Positions 1 through 7,967 of a DNA stretch of 21,659 nt are shown piece by piece. This DNA is from Bacillota bacterium (GTDB lineage: Bacteria > Bacillota > Clostridia > Peptostreptococcales > Anaerovoracaceae), in assembly GCA_017523605.1 (NCBI GenBank), contig JAFWVZ010000237.1, forward strand, positions 1 through 21,659. Direction: 5' to 3'. Position 1 is the stretch's first letter. Each line of letters begins with the position of its first letter. The notes below the pieces were generated by a model that was not told the origin of the DNA, did no database searches, and saw only the letters and a list, made by a program, of their open reading frames with translations. The position numbers and the translations under genes were made by a program.

Positions 1-953
1 TCCCTTGCGTTTACCGATGCCAGGCTGCCTCTCCACAGAAGTACCATGTATACCGCCAGTAGCACCATGACACCTATGAAACCGACCTCTTCGCCTATTA
101 TCGGCAGTATGAAGTCGCTCATCGCCTCCGGAAGATACAGGGCTTTCTGCATGCTGCGTCCAAGGCCCACGCCGGTGACTCCGCCGGAACCGAAGGCCAG
201 CAGTCCCTGCACTACCTGATAGCCGTCACCCAGAGGATCCGCGAAAGGATCGAAGAAGCTCGTTACGCGCTTGAGCCAGTAGCTGCCCTTAAGGACTATC
301 AGCCCGGCAAATCCGGCCGCGCCGACGCCTACAGCCAGCGCTATCCAGCCGAACTTTATTCCGGCAACGATAAGCATCCCCAGGGCCATCAGAAGAACTG
401 TGCCCGCAGTGGAAAGGTTGGGCTGCTTGAAGATCAGAACGAATGCTGCGCCGGCAACTATCAGCACCGGAAGGAATCCTTTAAGAGTCTTTGCTCTGGA
501 AGGCTTGCACGCGAAATACCGGGATATGAACAGTATCAGTGCCGGCTTGAATATCTCGCCCGGCATGAATGTAAACCCGGTACCCGGTATCTGTATCCAG
601 CGGGTGGCCTGGTTTATCGTTTTCGCTATTCCGAGAGACGAAGGCGTAAACAGCAGCAGAAGCAGGAAGAAACCGACTATTATCGCCGGCAGCGCGAACT
701 TGCTCCACACATGGTAATCGATCATCGAGAATACTATGAACGCAAGCCAGCCAATGGCCATCCATATCGCGTTGTTCTTAAGGTAGTAGTTAGGATCGCC
801 GAACTTGCTTATGGCAGTATAATAGCTCGCGGAGAAGACCGCGACTATCCCGATGACAGACAGTATCAGCGTGGTCACCACTATGTAGAAATCGCCCTCG
901 CCGAACTTGCTCTTTATCCTGATCTTCTTTTTTTTCTTAGCTGCTTCCGCCAA
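1..953 (-). CDS. ftsW: FtsW/SpoVE-type SEDS peptidoglycan glycosyltransferase, 3' end cut by window edge
   Basis: Membrane glycosyltransferase that polymerises lipid II for septal wall synthesis, working with a class B PBP. About 317 residues are visible. They show a Lys-rich cytoplasmic start, several hydrophobic membrane segments, and near the left edge the SEDS signature: DPLGDGYQ followed by GSGGVTGVGLGRS, then ALYLPEAMSDFILPIIGEE. The division context and this signature favour FtsW/SpoVE over RodA. The start is inferred as TTG at 953-951, with AAAGGA six bases upstream; no ATG lies nearby in frame. It follows murD after 48 nt as the last visible gene of the dcw operon. The C-terminus lies outside the window. 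Family confidence is high, start confidence moderate. Confidence 0.92.
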   Translation of the reverse strand, partial: MAEAAKKKKKIRIKSKFGEGDFYIVVTTLILSVIGIVAVFSASYYTAISKFGDPNYYLKNNAIWMAIGWLAFIVFSMIDYHVWSKFALPAIIVGFFLLLLLFTPSSLGIAKTINQATRWIQIPGTGFTFMPGEIFKPALILFISRYFACKPSRAKTLKGFLPVLIVAGAAFVLIFKQPNLSTAGTVLLMALGMLIVAGIKFGWIALAVGVGAAGFAGLIVLKGSYWLKRVTSFFDPFADPLGDGYQVVQGLLAFGSGGVTGVGLGRSMQKALYLPEAMSDFILPIIGEEVGFIGVMVLLAVYMVLLWRGSLASVNAR

Positions 954-1001
954 CGCTGTTCCTTTCGTCCGCAACTCTTTGGCCTGCGAAAGACCTTGTA
1001 T

Positions 1002-2381
1002 CTACAGGCTCTTAACTATCTTCTTGAACTCTTCGCCTCTATGCTCGTAGCTCTTGAACATGTCCCAGCTTGCGCATGCCGGGGAAAGAAGGACCGTATC
1101 GCCCTTGCTCGCCAGCTGCGCGGACGCCGCGACGCATGCTTCCAGAGAGTCGCATCTTACTATCTGCTCGTCCCTGTAGCCGCACTTAATGGCGGTATCC
1201 TTGATCCTTGGGGCTGTAACGCCCAGAAGCACCAGGTACTTTATCTTGTCTTTACCTATCTGCAGCATCTCCGTAAAGTCGGAGTTCTTCTCGTAGCCGC
1301 CCGCGATAAGCACTATCGGGGTGTCCGTGGCCTCTATGGCCTTTATGGTGGAATCCGGGTTTGTGCCCTTGGAATCGTTTATGTATCTTACGCCCTTAAG
1401 CGTCCTTACGTACTCTATCCTGTGCTCTACGCCCTTGAATGTCTTAAGTATGCTGCTTATGGTCTTGGCCGAAGCTCCGCTGAAATACGCGATCGCAGCT
1501 GCTGCCAGAGCGTTCTGCAGATTGTGCTTGCCGGGGATGTTTACATCCTCCGCCTTGCAAAGTTTCTTTTCCTTGCCGTCCTTCTTTACGAAGATGTATC
1601 CGTCTCTAACAAAGGCGGCATTGGGCTGCATTCCGAACTGAATGCCCTCGCCCTCCGTGCTGAACGGAACGTGTACAGGCTTTTCTATGGTCTCGGAGAG
1701 CCTGGATGCGCCCGGATCGTCCGCGTTATAAACGAAATAGTCGTCCATTGTCTGGTTCTCGCAGACGCGGCCCTTTACGCGGGCATACTCCTCCATGTCT
1801 CCGTGGCGGTCAAGATGGTCCGGGGTTATGTTAAGGACTGCGCTTACGTGAGCGCGGAAATCCTTTATGGTCTCCAGCTGGAAGCTGGAAACTTCCGTTA
1901 CCATTATCGTGTTTTCTTCCGCGGAGGCGGCCTGAGAGGATACCGGAAGGCCTATGTTTCCGGCTACCATGCTGGGTATGCCGTCCGCCTTAAGGATCGC
2001 TCCTACCAGCGTTGTGGTAGTGGTCTTTCCGTTGGTGCCGGTTATTGCAAGGAAGCTGCCTTTGCAGTTCTCGTAAGCAAGTTCCAGCTCGCCTATAAGC
2101 TCTTTACCAAGCTTTGCGACCGGGTGGCGCGCGGTTATTCCCGGGCTTATTACTACCCTGTCGAAGAACTTTTCTTCTTCAGGGTGTTCCTGCATCAGCC
2201 TTTCCTGTGCGTCAGGTCCTATGTAAAGGACGACGTCCTCTTCCCTCAGCTTGCCGATGACTTCCGGCTCAAACTTTTCTTCCGGCTTTGAATCCCAGGC
2301 GTAAAGCTGCGCCTTTCCTTTAAGCAGCTCCGCGGCCGCAAGGCCGGAGCGTCCCAGTCCCATTATCAGGATCTTTTCCAT
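1002..2381 (-). CDS. murD: UDP-N-acetylmuramoylalanine--D-glutamate ligase MurD
   Basis: Cytoplasmic ATP-dependent ligase that adds D-glutamate to UDP-MurNAc-L-Ala in peptidoglycan precursor synthesis. The protein has 459 residues, the usual MurD length. It has an N-terminal Rossmann-like domain (IMGLGRSGLAAAELL at about 6-20), the SPGI motif near 79-82, and the Mur-ligase ATP loop GTNGKTTTTT at 115-124. Further motifs are LNITPDHLDRHG and the C-terminal NDSKGTNPDS and LLSPACASWDMF, all typical of MurD. The ATG at 2381 is preceded closely by GGAGGAG. It overlaps the end of murF by 16 nt, so the two are translationally coupled. mraY, which often lies between murF and murD, is absent here. Confidence 0.97.
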   Translation of the reverse strand: MEKILIMGLGRSGLAAAELLKGKAQLYAWDSKPEEKFEPEVIGKLREEDVVLYIGPDAQERLMQEHPEEEKFFDRVVISPGITARHPVAKLGKELIGELELAYENCKGSFLAITGTNGKTTTTTLVGAILKADGIPSMVAGNIGLPVSSQAASAEENTIMVTEVSSFQLETIKDFRAHVSAVLNITPDHLDRHGDMEEYARVKGRVCENQTMDDYFVYNADDPGASRLSETIEKPVHVPFSTEGEGIQFGMQPNAAFVRDGYIFVKKDGKEKKLCKAEDVNIPGKHNLQNALAAAAIAYFSGASAKTISSILKTFKGVEHRIEYVRTLKGVRYINDSKGTNPDSTIKAIEATDTPIVLIAGGYEKNSDFTEMLQIGKDKIKYLVLLGVTAPRIKDTAIKCGYRDEQIVRCDSLEACVAASAQLASKGDTVLLSPACASWDMFKSYEHRGEEFKKIVKSL

Positions 2382-3754
2382 GTCTCCTCCGAGTTTCTTA
2401 TTAATTCCGCTACCTGTCCGAGTCCCGTTGAATTGGAACCCTTAACAAGCACGGCGTCTCCCTCTTTAAGTATCTGCAGGATCATGTCCTTTACGGAATC
2501 AAGATCCGCAAGTCCTATGGTGCTGGTGCCGGTAGTTCCGGCTTCCCTTACACCCTTGAAATACAGGTCTTTTCTGCTGCCTACGGCTATTATCATGTCC
2601 ACGCCGCTCTCCGCCGCGAAACGTCCTACTTCCGTATGTCCGCTCTCGTCCGCGCCGCCAAGTTCCAGCATGTCGCCGAGCACGGCTATGCGCCTTTTCG
2701 CGTCCACTCCGCAGAGCGCGGATATGCCCGCCTTCATGGAATCCGGGCTGGCGTTGTAGCTGTCGTCCAGCAGATAGATGCCCCCGATCTTTACAGCCTT
2801 AAGCCTGCGGTCGGTGGCGATGACGTTCTTAAGAGCGGCCGATGCTTCCTCCAGGCTGATGCCCATCTGAAGCCCCGCGGCTATGGCAAGGCATGCGTCC
2901 AGTGCGTTGTGCTCTCCAAGAAGCGGAAGCTCAAATTTTACGTTATTTACATAAAACTCTATTCCGTCTTCTCCTTTATTTTTAACGTCTTTATAGTCTA
3001 TGTCCTGCCCTACCAGAACTATCTTGAAATTGCTCTTGTTGAGGGCTCTTTCCCTTATTTCCTTCTCAGTCTTAAGGTAGTCCGAGCGGGAGTTAACGAC
3101 CAGCGTGCACTCGTCCGTAAACGGCAGGACTATCTCCAGCTTGGCGTCCGCAATGGCGTCGCGGCTCCCGAGCCTCTCCATGTGCGACACGCCGACGTTG
3201 GTTATTATGGCTATCTCCGGCTTTACCCAGGTAACGTACTCTTCTATCTCGCCCTTATGGTCCATGCCCATTTCGAAGACTATGCACTGAGTGGTCTCAT
3301 CCGCAAGAGAACAAGTAAGGCATACGCCCAGGTGCGTGTTGAGGTTCTTCCTGCTGCATACGGTCTTGTACTTTGCGGAAGCTACTGCCGCGGTGAGCAT
3401 CTTTGTGGTGGTCTTTCCTACGCTTCCGGTAACGCCTACCTTCCTTACGTTGAACTGCGCCACGTAAGCCTCCGCCATGCGCTTGAAGCCCTCCATGGTA
3501 TCGTCCACGCGTATCACCACGCTGCCCGGAAGTTCCGGTATGTCCTGGCTCACCAGAAAGGCTCTGCAGCCCAGATCATAGGCGGACTTTACGTAGTTGT
3601 GTCCGTTGTTTATCTCTCCTATCACGCAGACAAAAAGGTCGCCGTCCGCGCACTCTCTGGAGTCTATCTTAATGTCCCTTACAAGGTATTCCGGATCGCC
3701 GGCAAGCTTTCCGCCGCAGGCATCCGCCAAAAATCTTGCGCTAGTGGGTCTCAT
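2366..3754 (-). CDS. murF: UDP-N-acetylmuramoyl-tripeptide--D-alanyl-D-alanine ligase MurF
   Basis: Cytoplasmic ligase that joins D-Ala-D-Ala to UDP-MurNAc-tripeptide, the last soluble step of precursor synthesis. It has 462 residues. The N-terminal domain has IDSREC and GDLFVCVIGE, followed by the ATP loop TGSVGKTTTK near 109-118. NTHLGVCLTCS, FEMGMDHKGEI and the ITNVGVSHMERLGS block mark MurF rather than MurE. DDSYNASPDSM and LGDMLELG follow in the C-terminal half. It overlaps the PBP gene by 14 nt and murD by 16 nt, so all three are probably coupled. A murE gene would be expected just upstream in many Clostridia but is missing. Confidence 0.96.
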   Translation of the reverse strand: MRPTSARFLADACGGKLAGDPEYLVRDIKIDSRECADGDLFVCVIGEINNGHNYVKSAYDLGCRAFLVSQDIPELPGSVVIRVDDTMEGFKRMAEAYVAQFNVRKVGVTGSVGKTTTKMLTAAVASAKYKTVCSRKNLNTHLGVCLTCSLADETTQCIVFEMGMDHKGEIEEYVTWVKPEIAIITNVGVSHMERLGSRDAIADAKLEIVLPFTDECTLVVNSRSDYLKTEKEIRERALNKSNFKIVLVGQDIDYKDVKNKGEDGIEFYVNNVKFELPLLGEHNALDACLAIAAGLQMGISLEEASAALKNVIATDRRLKAVKIGGIYLLDDSYNASPDSMKAGISALCGVDAKRRIAVLGDMLELGGADESGHTEVGRFAAESGVDMIIAVGSRKDLYFKGVREAGTTGTSTIGLADLDSVKDMILQILKEGDAVLVKGSNSTGLGQVAELIRNSEETWKRS

Positions 3755-5819
3755 TGTTCCCTTCCTCGTCTGTAATTATTTCGTAGTATATCGTTACGGT
3801 GGACTCTTTGTTGACCTCCGTACCGGGCTTCGGATACTGGTCGGTCACCATTATCTTTACGCTGTTGGGATCCTCCAGCGCCGGCGACAGATTGTAGTTC
3901 AGGTGCTTTCCCGCGAGCCTTCCGATGACGTCTTCCATGTCATCGCCGGTAAGGTCGGGGACGGTCGTCTTCTTGCTGTTGAGTTTCTTAAGCTCCGTGT
4001 CCGTGTAATGCGGCTGTATGTTCATGTATTTCAGCACCGCTTCCATTACTTCTTTGGCAGCAGGCGCCGCGGTGTTGCTTCCCTGATTGTTCTTTACCTT
4101 GGGTGTATCGCAGATCACCAGGACCACCATCTTGGGATCGTCTATGGGAGCCACGCCTATGAAGGACGCGAACACGTCCCTGTCGCTGGAGTATCCGCCC
4201 GCTACAGGCTTGTTAGCGGTACCGGTCTTGCCGCCGATGCGGTAACCGGAGATCCTTGCCTTGCCGGCGCAGCCCTCGGAAACGACGTATTCCATTATCT
4301 CCAGCATTTCCTGAGCGGTCTGCGCGCTTATCGGGACGCTCTTTACGGTCCTTCCGAAGCTCTCCACCAGCTTGCCGTCCGCGTCGCGTATCTCCTTAAC
4401 GAGGTGAGGCTCCAGAAGGAACCCGCCGTTGGCCAGCGCGGAGACTGCAGTTACAAGGCTTACAGGAGTAAGAGCTATGCCCTGTCCGAAGGACATGGTA
4501 GAGATCTCGACTATGTTGGCCTCAGCCCTGGTGTAGATCATGTTGTCGGCTTCGCCCGGATAATCCACGCCGGTCTTCTTATGAAGACCGAAGGCCTCTA
4601 TTCCGTTGTAGAACGTGTTCTTTCCCATCCTCTGGGCTATGTCCACCAGCGCCATGTTGCAGGAATTTCCTACAGCCTTTGCAAGGCTCTGGTTGCCGTG
4701 ACCGCCCGGATAGCACCAGCACTTTATGGTACGGTCCGCCACTCTGGTGTAACCGCCGCAGTAGAAACCGTCTCTGGTGGTTATGGCTCCGGAGTCCAGA
4801 GCTATGGATGTAGTCACGAGCTTGAACGTGGAGCCCGGTTCGTACACATCGCAGAAGAGGAAAGATCTCCACATCTTGTTCCAGTACGCCACCTTCTCCG
4901 CGTCCGACATCTTGGCGAACTTTTCCTCGTCCCCTGCTCTGGGAGCTCTGGGGTCGTTGGGGTCGAACTCATCCGTCTGCACCGCCGCAAGTATGTCCGC
5001 GGTGTTGGGATCCATAATTATTATTGATACTCTGTCAGATTCGCTCTGTTTAAGCCACTTCTGGGCGACTTCCTCCGCTATGTTCTGGATGTTCATGTCC
5101 AGAGTGGTAACGATGGTGTAGCCGTCATCGGTGCTGTAGTACTTATTGGTGCCGTAGACCAGCGGGTTTCCGCTTCTGTCCTTGCTGCTTATCCATCTTC
5201 CGTTCATTCCGGAAAGGAATCTGTCGTAGTAGAGCTCAAGGCCCGTCATGCCGTCGCCGTCGTCGTTGGTAAGTCCTACCAGCTGGCAGCCGAACCTGCC
5301 CATGGGATAGTAGCGCATAACGTCGTCTACTATCTCCAGACCCGCAAGATCTGCCTTGCGCAGAGCGTCAGCCTTCTCGTCGTCCACGTGTTTGGCCAGC
5401 CTTACAAGAGTCTTGTCGGAGGTGAGTATGTCGTAGACATCGCTTCTCTCCATTCCGAGTATCTCGGTTATGGTCTGTATCTCTTCGCTGAGGTTCTTTT
5501 CTATTTCCTCGGTGGTCTTGCCGTTTCCTTTTACTGTTTTGGGACGGACCCAGATGGTGTTGGTGGATGCGCTTACCGCAAGAGCGTTGCCGTTGCTGTC
5601 TTCTATACCTCCGCGCACCGCGGTAACTACGCTGTCGTCGGTCTGCTGCTTAAGTGCCTTCTGGGCGTACTCGTCGCCCTTTATTATCATGTGCCAGCCC
5701 AGCCTAAAGGCCAGCGCGGCGAAGCATATCATCATAAAGAAAAAGACGAAAAGCATGCGGCTGCGGTTTTTATAGCCTGTTTTCGTCCTTTTTGCCTCTT
5801 TGAACAGATTAAGCTTCAT
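3741..5819 (-). CDS. Class B penicillin-binding protein with one PASTA domain (FtsI/SpoVD/PBP2x type)
   Basis: Septal DD-transpeptidase that cross-links peptidoglycan, the expected partner of the SEDS protein at 1-953. It has 692 residues with a cytoplasmic basic start, one membrane anchor at about 22-40, and a PBP dimer domain to about 230. The transpeptidase motifs are intact: SxxK as S330-TF-K333 in YEPGSTFK, SxN as S386-C-N388, and KTG at 531-533 in GKTGTAN. A single PASTA domain at about 618-679 (VPDLTGDDMEDVIGRL onward) ends the protein, as in SpoVD and PBP2x. Only one class B PBP is encoded here, so sequence alone does not separate a vegetative FtsI role from a sporulation SpoVD role. 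The upstream AAGGGA is a modest ribosome site. Confidence 0.95.
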   Translation of the reverse strand: MKLNLFKEAKRTKTGYKNRSRMLFVFFFMMICFAALAFRLGWHMIIKGDEYAQKALKQQTDDSVVTAVRGGIEDSNGNALAVSASTNTIWVRPKTVKGNGKTTEEIEKNLSEEIQTITEILGMERSDVYDILTSDKTLVRLAKHVDDEKADALRKADLAGLEIVDDVMRYYPMGRFGCQLVGLTNDDGDGMTGLELYYDRFLSGMNGRWISSKDRSGNPLVYGTNKYYSTDDGYTIVTTLDMNIQNIAEEVAQKWLKQSESDRVSIIIMDPNTADILAAVQTDEFDPNDPRAPRAGDEEKFAKMSDAEKVAYWNKMWRSFLFCDVYEPGSTFKLVTTSIALDSGAITTRDGFYCGGYTRVADRTIKCWCYPGGHGNQSLAKAVGNSCNMALVDIAQRMGKNTFYNGIEAFGLHKKTGVDYPGEADNMIYTRAEANIVEISTMSFGQGIALTPVSLVTAVSALANGGFLLEPHLVKEIRDADGKLVESFGRTVKSVPISAQTAQEMLEIMEYVVSEGCAGKARISGYRIGGKTGTANKPVAGGYSSDRDVFASFIGVAPIDDPKMVVLVICDTPKVKNNQGSNTAAPAAKEVMEAVLKYMNIQPHYTDTELKKLNSKKTTVPDLTGDDMEDVIGRLAGKHLNYNLSPALEDPNSVKIMVTDQYPKPGTEVNKESTVTIYYEIITDEEGNNETH

Positions 5820-5838
5820 GCTTTGTCTTTCCCTTAAT

Positions 5839-5870
5839 ATAAAAAACAGCGCCGTGTTTTGATCCGGCGC
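5839..5870 (-). terminator. Terminator-like hairpin inside the dcw operon, between ftsL and the PBP gene
   Basis: On the minus strand a six-base GC stem (GCGCCG, 5870-5865, with CGGCGC, 5854-5849) and a ten-base loop is followed directly by TGTTTTTTATA. This has the form of a weak intrinsic terminator. An alternative stem, TGATC with GATCA (5876-5872 with 5864-5860), would trap one terminator arm in its loop, so the two folds exclude each other. No terminator would be expected in the middle of a division operon, so partial attenuation is possible. This is inferred from sequence only. Confidence 0.5.
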
Positions 5871-5880
5871 AGATCAGGTT

Positions 5881-6210
5881 TTACCGATAGACATTTTCCC
5901 TTAGAGCCAGAGCAAAGTCCTCGACGGACTCACTGTCTCCTTTCAGGTATATGATATCTGCAAACTCGGCGCGCACCATCCCCAGCTCCTGGGCCTTTTG
6001 CTCCAGGCTGGCTATGTTGGACCGGATGCTTACCGTGGCCTCCGTGCTTCTTATCTGCCAGGAGGTCTGCTGTATCTTGTTGTTTACTGTATCGATCTCG
6101 TACTGGAGCTCGGATGCGCTGGCGTTGAGCCATACTATCCCTACGCAGAAAACGCATACCAAAAGTATCAGGATCAATATCTTTGTCTTGTACTTAAGTA
6201 TGCTGCTCAT
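5881..6210 (-). CDS. ftsL: FtsL-like septum protein
   Basis: Small bitopic division protein that would pair with DivIC/FtsB and regulate the SEDS-PBP pair at the septum. It has 109 residues: a short cytoplasmic start, one membrane segment at about 10-28 (ILILILLVCVFCVGIVWL), then an extracytoplasmic region likely to form a coiled coil at about 33-80 with Leu/Ile spacing. FtsL sequences diverge strongly, so the call rests on topology, size and its place between rsmH and the PBP gene. The ATG at 6210 has AGGAG seven to twelve bases upstream, overlapping the rsmH stop codon. The downstream gap of 61 nt is unusually large for this operon and holds a terminator-like hairpin. Confidence 0.82.
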   Translation of the reverse strand: MSSILKYKTKILILILLVCVFCVGIVWLNASASELQYEIDTVNNKIQQTSWQIRSTEATVSIRSNIASLEQKAQELGMVRAEFADIIYLKGDSESVEDFALALRENVYR

Positions 6211-6218
6211 CTGTTCTC

Positions 6219-7154
6219 CTATAACTTTTCTATTATTCTGAGCTTGGCGCTTCTGGCTCTGGGATTTGCCGCCAGCTCGTCTTCACCCGCAGTCACGGGT
6301 TTTCTTGTGATCTTCTTTATGTCGGGCTTCTTTCCGCATACGCATACCGGGAAGTCCGGCGGACAAGTGCACGGATCCAGGTGCTTTTCGAAGACGTTCT
6401 TTACTATCCTGTCTTCGAGCGAATGAAAGCTTATGACCGCAAGCCTTCCGCCCGGAGCAAGCACGTCTATGAAGTCCGATACCGCGCCTTCAAGGCGCCC
6501 CAGTTCGTTGTTGACCTCTATCCGTATTGCCTGGAACGTTCTCTTAGCCGGATGCGGCCCTTCTCTTCTCGCCTGAGCCGGTATGGCTGCCTTTATGATC
6601 CTTACCAGTTCCGACGTAGTGCTTATTCTGTTCTTTTCTCTTTCCTTAACGATGAACTGCGCTATGCGCGCCGCCCAGCGTTCCTCGCCGTACTCGGATA
6701 TTATCCGTGTAAGCTCTTCCTTGCTGTAGCCGTTGACCACGTCCTCTGCACGGAGGCTCCCCTGCGCGTCCATGCGCATATCCAAAGGAGCGTCGTGCAT
6801 GTAGGAAAAACCTCTTTCCGGGTTGTCCAGCTGGAAACTCGATACACCGAGGTCCAGCAGCGCCCCGTCTGCCTTTTCCGTTCCCAGTTCGGAAAGCACC
6901 AGCTTTACGTCGGAATAGTTGCTTTTGACAAGGCTCTTTCTGCAGCCGAAGCCTTCGAGTCGTTTGCCCGCAGCTTCGATCGCGTCGCTGTCGCAGTCTA
7001 TTCCTATGAGCCATCCGTCCGGACCAAGCCGTTCGCAGATCCCCGAGGAGTGCCCGGCTCCGCCGAGCGTGCCGTCTATGTAAGTTCCGCCGCTTTTTAT
7101 ATCCAGTCCCTCGATGACTTCTTCATAAAGGACCGGTACGTGACTGAACTCCAT
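6219..7154 (-). CDS. rsmH: 16S rRNA (cytosine(1402)-N(4))-methyltransferase RsmH
   Basis: SAM-dependent methyltransferase for N4 of C1402 in the 16S rRNA decoding centre, formerly MraW. It has 311 residues, the standard length. The start MEFSHVPVLYEEV is typical. The SAM-binding motif YIDGTLGGAGHS is at about 25-36, LDLGVSSFQLD and the PERGFSYM block follow, and FQAIRIEVNNEL and AVISFHSLEDRIVK lie in the second half. The C-terminal half holds Cys pairs in DPCTCPPDFPVCVCGKKP. It starts 3 nt after the mraZ stop, with AAGG inside the mraZ end serving as ribosome site. Confidence 0.97.
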   Translation of the reverse strand: MEFSHVPVLYEEVIEGLDIKSGGTYIDGTLGGAGHSSGICERLGPDGWLIGIDCDSDAIEAAGKRLEGFGCRKSLVKSNYSDVKLVLSELGTEKADGALLDLGVSSFQLDNPERGFSYMHDAPLDMRMDAQGSLRAEDVVNGYSKEELTRIISEYGEERWAARIAQFIVKEREKNRISTTSELVRIIKAAIPAQARREGPHPAKRTFQAIRIEVNNELGRLEGAVSDFIDVLAPGGRLAVISFHSLEDRIVKNVFEKHLDPCTCPPDFPVCVCGKKPDIKKITRKPVTAGEDELAANPRARSAKLRIIEKL

Positions 7155-7157
7155 CGG

Positions 7158-7589
7158 CTATACCTTGTAGGTCTCCGAGAACCTTGCGAAGTCCTTAGGA
7201 CCAAGCTTTCCGCCGTTTGCGGAATCGTCGTAGACTTCTCTGGACCAGAGCTCTACTCTGTCCAGCATGCCTAGTGTTACAAGTTCCTTATCCATGCGCG
7301 CCACATCTTTATATGACGCCGGTATAAGGAGCCTGCCCTGCCTGTCGATCTCGCAGTCCGTCGCGTTGGCGAAGATGTAGCGGATGAAGGCTCTTGCGTT
7401 CTCGTCCGAGCGCGGCAGCGCGGCAAGCTTTTGCTGCTGCTCCGCCCACGTGGACATAGGATAGAGGATCAGACACTCGTCAAGACCCCTGGTAAGAACG
7501 CACTTCGGGCCGAGCTCTTCCCTGAACTTGGCCGGAATTATCACGCGGTTCTTAGCGTCTATGGAGTTTTGATAGGTGCCCATGAACAT
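7158..7589 (-). CDS. mraZ: Transcriptional regulator MraZ
   Basis: Ring-forming DNA-binding protein that controls the dcw operon from its own promoter. It has 143 residues with the two SpoVT/AbrB-like half domains characteristic of MraZ: DAKNRVIIPAKFREEL near 11-26 and DRQGRLLIPASYKDV near 82-96. The first ATG (7589) is chosen because AAAGGG lies ten bases upstream; a second ATG two codons later would be 16 nt from that site. It is the first gene of the minus-strand operon, and candidate MraZ boxes lie 140-210 nt upstream. Confidence 0.96.
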   Translation of the reverse strand: MFMGTYQNSIDAKNRVIIPAKFREELGPKCVLTRGLDECLILYPMSTWAEQQQKLAALPRSDENARAFIRYIFANATDCEIDRQGRLLIPASYKDVARMDKELVTLGMLDRVELWSREVYDDSANGGKLGPKDFARFSETYKV

Positions 7590-7730
7590 GGATCATCTAC
7601 CCTTTCTTTCCCCTTGATTCTCTTTCCCGATAACTCTTTTGAGACCCCGCTGCGATCCCCTTTCGCAGCTTCCGGGATCCCCAATGCCTCTTTTGAACAG
7701 GCGACAAAACCCCCTTTTCGGGTTTGCGTC

Positions 7731-7800
7731 TCCACTTTACACCACTTTTGTCCGGAAAACAATATTTTTCCTATAAAAATATGGGAAATTGCTCCACTTT
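7731..7800 (-). promoter_or_regulatory. Candidate MraZ-box cluster upstream of mraZ
   Basis: On the minus strand AAAGTGG occurs three times: 7800-7794, then a close pair at 7748-7742 and 7738-7732 repeated at exactly ten bases. MraZ is known to bind short GTGG/TGGG-type direct repeats spaced about one DNA turn apart in front of its own operon. The first box is 52 bases from the second, about five turns. A weak promoter (TTGTTT, 17 bases, TAAAGT) could overlap the pair. The region between the boxes and mraZ also holds a small AAACCC/GGGTTT hairpin. Confidence 0.55.
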
Positions 7801-7851
7801 TTTTCACGAAAAGCCTTGAAAAACAAACGTTCTCAGGCGTTTTCCAAGATA

Positions 7852-7878
7852 TAGTGGTATAAGGCTGATATACCACTA
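7852..7878. repeat. Perfect 10-bp inverted repeat between the divergent mraZ and rnhB units
   Basis: TAGTGGTATA (7852-7861) and TATACCACTA (7869-7878) are perfect complements around a seven-base centre. No T-run follows immediately on either strand, so this resembles a protein-binding operator more than a terminator. Each arm reads TGGTATA, like the extended -10 element of the rnhB promoter at 7939-7947. The rest of the 378-bp gap (7590-7967) holds the MraZ boxes and that promoter; I see no gene in it. Confidence 0.5.
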
Positions 7879-7916
7879 AATATAGTTTTTGGCATTTCCG
7901 GACGGTACAAAGAAAA

Positions 7917-7947
7917 TGACATGGACCTCCCTCCCCTGTGGTATAAT
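7917..7947 (+). promoter_or_regulatory. Extended -10 promoter for the rnhB operon
   Basis: A perfect extended -10 element, TGGTATAAT (7939-7947), lies 20 bases before the rnhB start codon. The best -35 match is weak (TGACAT at 7917-7922, 19-base spacing), as is common with an extended -10. GGAG at 7955-7958 then gives a well-spaced ribosome site. Confidence 0.7.
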
Positions 7948-7967
7948 GTCAGACGGAGCGTAACATC

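Noticed and set aside
711..3775. Long plus-strand open frames opposite ftsW, murD and murF
   Set aside because: They lie antisense to well-identified Mur ligases, have no recognisable domains and are rich in Tyr, Arg and Leu, as expected from the reverse of GC-rich codons. They are shadows of the real genes.
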